Origin: Basidiobolus meristosporus CBS 931.73
Lineage: Eukaryota > Basidiobolomycota > Basidiobolomycetes > Basidiobolales > Basidiobolaceae
DNA: 64,000 bases
Direction of reading: 5' to 3'
Assembly: GCA_002104905.1 (NCBI GenBank)
Contig: MCFE01000360.1
Span: 23,341 to 87,340 of the forward strand
The notes under the pieces were generated by a model that worked only from the letters and a program-made list of their open reading frames with translations, made no database searches and was not told where the DNA came from. Below, one piece after another: positions 59,919-64,000 of this stretch. The position numbers and the translations under genes are program-made. Within the stretch, counting starts at the first letter, position 1, and every line of letters starts with the position of its first letter.

Positions 59919-62900
59919 CTAAAGTTGAGAGAGTTCTCCTGAATCTCTTTTCTTGTGATACCAATATCTTGATGGTTCAGTATTATCAGCAAGTCTTGCA
60001 AGCTTGAGTCTGTCCCTATGCACTAAGTCTTCCCGGATATTACCTTGCTTGTCCACCAGTTGGTAAGTTGCAAATGGACATTCTCTGATGATCTTGAATG
60101 GTCCTGTCCATTGTGGCTCAAACTTCTTCCGAGTGTTGTTTCTTAGCAATACAAAGTTCCCAACTGTCAATGCTTCTGGTGCTATAGTCTTATCAAATCT
60201 CTGCTTCATCTTTTCTGCACTTTGAGATACTTTGGTCTGTGCCTCTTGACGTCTTTGTTCCAGTTGCTGGTGTCTACTTGGCTGACTAAGTTCATCTTCT
60301 AAGGCATCTGTAAGCTTGGGTTGTGTGAGATCTCCTGGAATCCTAGGTTCACATCCATAAACTAAGTAAAATGGTGATTGCTGGGTGGTGTTGTGTACTC
60401 TGACTCTGCATGCAAAGAGTGCTTGGTCTATATACTCATCCCATCTACTGACAACTCCATTTGCATACTTAGTCAGCATTTTTCCAAATAATCCATTAAA
60501 CCGCTCAGTGACTCCATTAGTTCTGGGGTGATATGCCGAGGTTTTCAAGTGTCTGATCTGCTGCATTTCCAGGTAAGCCTCTAATGTCTTTGCCATAAAG
60601 TTTGCACCTCTATCGGATAAGATCTCCACAGGGCATCCAAACTTCATCAGGATCTCATGGTAAATGAAACTTGCAACTTCTTGTTCACTGGCTATTGGTA
60701 CGGCTTTAGCAACTGGCCATTTAGTGGCATGGTCAATAGCTACTAGGATCCAACGGTTACATTTCCTGGTAGTTGGCAGTCTTCCAATAAAGTCAATTCC
60801 CCATCTCTCAAATGGTCTTACAGGCTCCAAAGGGAAGAGTTCGGCAATTCTTTGTGGCTGGCCTTGATTGATTTGGCAGTTTGGGCATGTTTTTACTAGC
60901 TTCTCAATGTCTTGTTTCATTCTGGGCCACCATGCTCTGGCTTTTACAAGGCTATAGGTTCCTTCAATCCCAAGATGTCCATATCCATTGTGTAGCTTAT
61001 GTATTAAATCCAGGCGAGCAACATAAGGACAATAGGCAATAGGGCTTCCATCAACAATTCGGTAGAGTGTTTCATCCTGTACAACAAATTTGCTGGCTTC
61101 ATCCCGGATTATCTTCTTGATATCTTCATCCACCTCATTAGGAATGGCTTGGTCCTCCAAGTACTTTGGTAATAGGCTAGGCCAATCTGATTCATGCACC
61201 AAGTTGAGTTGTGCAACTTGATCTAATCTTGATAAGGCATCAGCAACCGTGTTGTTTTTTCCAGGGCAGTAGACAATCTCCAGGTCAAATTGCTGAATGT
61301 ATTCACTCCATCTTGTCATTCTTCTAGAGAGTACCTTCTGAGTAAATATATACTTGAGGGAGGCATGATCAGTCTTCACAGTGCATTTGACTCCTTCAAT
61401 ATAGCATCTCCATGTCTTCAAACAGTGTATTATAGCAAGCATCTCCTTCTCATGGACTGGATAGTTTTGTTCTGCTGAGTTCAGTTTCTTGGATTCAAAG
61501 GCAACAGGGTAGTCCTTTCCCTCGTGTTCTTGGCTCAGCACTCCACCAATTGCATAATCTGAAGCATCTGTGCATAGAGTGAACTCTTTTCTGAAGTCTG
61601 GTATTCTTAAGCTTGGTAACTTAGCAAGTTCATTCTTTAGCGTCTGGAAGGCAGTCTCACAAGCTATGTCCCACTTGTAGGTATTCTCTTTCTTGAGGAT
61701 ATCAGTTAAAGGGGCTGCAATACTTGCAAATGACTTGACAAATCTCCGATAATAGGAAACCATTCCAAGGAAGGATCTGAGTTCTGATATGCTATGGGGC
61801 TGCTTCAAATTCTTGATTACTTCCACCTTCTTGGGGTCTAAGGTTACTCCTGTGCTAGTCACTATGTGTCCCAGATATTCTACGTGTTCCTTGAAGAATT
61901 CACACTTGGCTAGCTTGCCGTATAGCTTGTTCTCTCTTAGTTTCTTCAAGACCTTTTCAATGTGCACCATGTGATCCTTTTCTGTCTTGCTGTATATCAA
62001 TATGTCATCCAGGTAGATTATCACAAACTTGTCTAAGTACTCCTGAAAGACAGTCTGCATCAGCGTCATGAATGTTGCAGGGGCATTAGTGAGGCCAAAA
62101 CTCATGACTAAGTACTCGTAATGTCCATATCTGGTCCTGAATGCTGTCTTAGGGATATCTTCTGGTTTCACCCTAATCTGGTTGTATCCTGACATGAGGT
62201 CGATCTTGCTGAAAATAGTGGCTCCATTAAGTTGGTCCAAAAGCTCATCAATCCGAGGTATGGGGTACTTATTCTTGACGGTAACTGAGTTCAGGGCTCT
62301 GTAGTCAATGCACATCCTAAGTGTTCCATCCTTCTTTTTCACAAAAAGCACTGGTGCTCCCCAAGGTGACTTGCTGGGCCTGATGTATCCTTGCTCCAAT
62401 AGCTGATCAATTTGTTTCTTCATTTCCTCCAATTCCAATGGACTCATTCTGTAAGGTGTCTTGCTCACTGGAGGGCTATCTCCTGTGTCAATGGCATGAT
62501 CCACGTCTCTGACTGGTGGTAGGCTTACAAGCTCATCTGGAAACACGTCTGAATATTTCTTCAAGAGAGTCTGGACCTGCTGGGGTGCTGGGATAGAGGA
62601 ATCCTCCTGTAATACCGCCATGAGGAACATCTGGGTACCTTTTCTAAGTGCTCTACAGAACTGGGTCTTGCTAAGTTCACTTGTCTCACACACACTGGAA
62701 TTGACCAAGTTGAAATCCAGCCTGGCAGGTAATAGCTCATAGGTCTTGTTGTCTTTTTGGATCTGAGTAGCATGGGTTCTCCAGTTGATTGATGGATTAC
62801 GACAAAATAGCCAGGTTTTCCCAAGTACAAGGTCAAACTTGCAGTTCCCAAATATATAAGCCTGTAGGTCTTCTTCATAGTCATTGATCTTCATTCTTAC

Positions 62901-64000
62901 TGGCTGGGTAATACGGTTGATTATGTGGGAGTTCCCATCTGCTGTGGAGACTGAAGTTGATTTGGTAGGTTCCGAGTTGATTCCAGCTTTCAAAGCAAAT
63001 TGCTCTGACATGTACTCATGCGATGCTCCTGAGTCAATCATGATCTTGGCAGGTACTCCATTGATTGCTCCATTCAGGTACAATAACTTCCCTGAGTTTG
63101 AAGTCATTTGGGACAAGTACTCTTCTGTCATATGGAAGGTGAGTTCCGAGTCTTCTTCAAGCTCATCTTCCTCATTATTGTGTTCATGGGATTCAATATG
63201 GTTGAAGGTTCTTGTTGGCTGGTGTCCATTTCTTCTCTGAGGGCAGTATTTTGCAATATGTCCCTGCTGGTGGCAATTAAAGCAAAGTCCTCTCTTCTTG
63301 CATTCTTCTGAGGAGGGATTCTTCTGCATAGCGTCTATTTCCATTGGTACTGCTTCTGATTGTCTTCTTTCATAATGATTATAGCCTTTCTGACTAGTCA
63401 CTGTAGGCTTCCCAACTCCAAACATAGCTGAGTCATAGTCAATGGCAATCTTGATGGCTTCTTCAATAGTCTGAGGTCTTCGGTAATTGACTTCCTTGCG
63501 AGTTCTTTCTTTCAACCCATCAATAAAGTATTCAACTTGATCCAAGGGGTCCATTCTTTCAATTTGTCCAAGTAGACATCTGTACTCATAGATGTATTCT
63601 TGCACCATTCCTTTCTGTCTGAGTGTTCTTTAACTTCCTTCTTAGTAGTGTCTGCTGGTGTGGAGGTTCAAAAGCATCCTGAATTTCCGACACAAACTCA
63701 TCCCAGGTAGAGATTGTAGAGCATCCCATCATAGTAGCTGACCTGATCTTGTTGTGGTACCACTGTAAAGCTGCATCTGCCAGGTAAGAAGCTGCATAAT
63801 GCAACTTGCTCTCTGGAGCAATTCCTTTAGCTTTAAAAGCTTCTTCAATCTGAAAGAGCCAAGTTCCCAGGTTTTCATTGACTCTGCCATGGTACCGGTT
63901 GACCTTCACACTAAAGTTGCTCTTGATAGGGCTTTGCTGGCTCTGAGCCATGGTAGTCATTCCTTGTTGCTGTTGGCTGAGGATCTGGAGTAGCTGTTGC
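59919..64000 (-). pseudogene. G3 gag-pol, one-base frameshift in gag
   Basis: From 63,608 down to 59,919 one frame of 1229 codons covers late gag to the end of pol. Landmarks by residue: CCHC knuckle 109-122; protease DSGAS 192-196; [12 protein letters not shown] 532-541; RNase H TDAS 680-683; integrase HX4H 873-878 and CX2C 908-911; DD35E D939, D999, E1035; GPF motif 1169-1171; no chromodomain. The first part of gag (about 63,620-64,000, open at the window edge) is in another frame because of one extra base near 63,625 (GTGTTCTTT against GTGTCTTT in G1). All catalytic residues I can check are intact, so only this base separates it from a coding-competent single gag-pol frame. Confidence 0.93.

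Larger units (their letters stand above)
59541..64000 (-). mobile_element. Ty3/gypsy LTR retrotransposon G3, youngest copy, cut by window end
   Basis: Minus orientation. The 3' LTR is at 59,541-59,908 and the coding part runs to the window edge; the 5' LTR lies outside. The left flanking 4 bp are GTCC (59,537-59,540). It keeps more CpGs and an almost unbroken polyprotein. Confidence 0.95.

Noticed and set aside
30700-64000. Classical Neurospora-type RIP as the cause of decay
   Set aside because: CA and TG remain abundant while CG is lost, opposite to the CpA-to-TpA signature of RIP; CpG deamination fits better.

Overview
The window looks like fungal nuclear DNA. Genes sit on both strands and are split by short GT-AG introns, mostly 41-65 nt with a few up to about 96 nt. 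Gene content includes a Brr6/Brl1 nuclear-envelope protein, a Pex22-like peroxin, a homeodomain factor, an F-box protein and a GPI-type surface protein. I cannot name the species. The LEA-2 domain protein and the F-box style would fit an early-diverging (zygomycete-grade) fungus, but that is only an impression.

Left part (1-30,700) is ordinary, CpG-containing, gene-bearing DNA. In order: a LysP-like lysine permease (2444-3985, +); a CIA30-domain protein (4526-5275, +); Brr6/Brl1 with seven exons (5635-6962, +); Pex22-like (8328-9317, +); a homeodomain protein (10209-11345, -); a small PPxY-bearing single-pass membrane protein (14052-14627, +); a LEA-2 protein (14891-15779, -); a BTB-like protein (19786-20349, +); an F-box protein (23007-24631, +); a small GPI-type protein (25549-25950, -); a tentative 52-aa two-exon gene (26889-27130, +); and a bifunctional 6-phosphofructo-2-kinase/fructose-2,6-bisphosphatase with eight exons (28363-30212, +). 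Long gene-free stretches separate them. The genes do not form an obvious pathway.

Right part (about 30,700-64,000) is a transposon graveyard, strongly depleted in CpG and rich in TG/CA. It holds three copies of one Ty3/gypsy family with 367-368 bp LTRs: G1, 39481-44416, +; G2, 48228-53160, -; G3, 59541 to beyond the window end, -. It also holds a decayed Ty1/copia element (about 54,312-57,989), two diverged copies of a composite unit with a Plavaka/TNP2-like transposase motif (about 32,870-34,830 and 57,870-59,536), a Harbinger/IS5-like transposase relic with an internally deleted partner, a 405-bp tandem duplication, an inverted pair of LTR-like repeats, and an AT-rich island with decayed protein-like fragments. 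G3 is the youngest gypsy copy: its gag-pol is one frame apart from a single inserted base.

Most notable points: the strong resemblance of the permease to bacterial LysP; inactivating changes shared by G1 and G2 although each has its own 4-bp target duplication; and the sharp CpG boundary near 30.7 kb.
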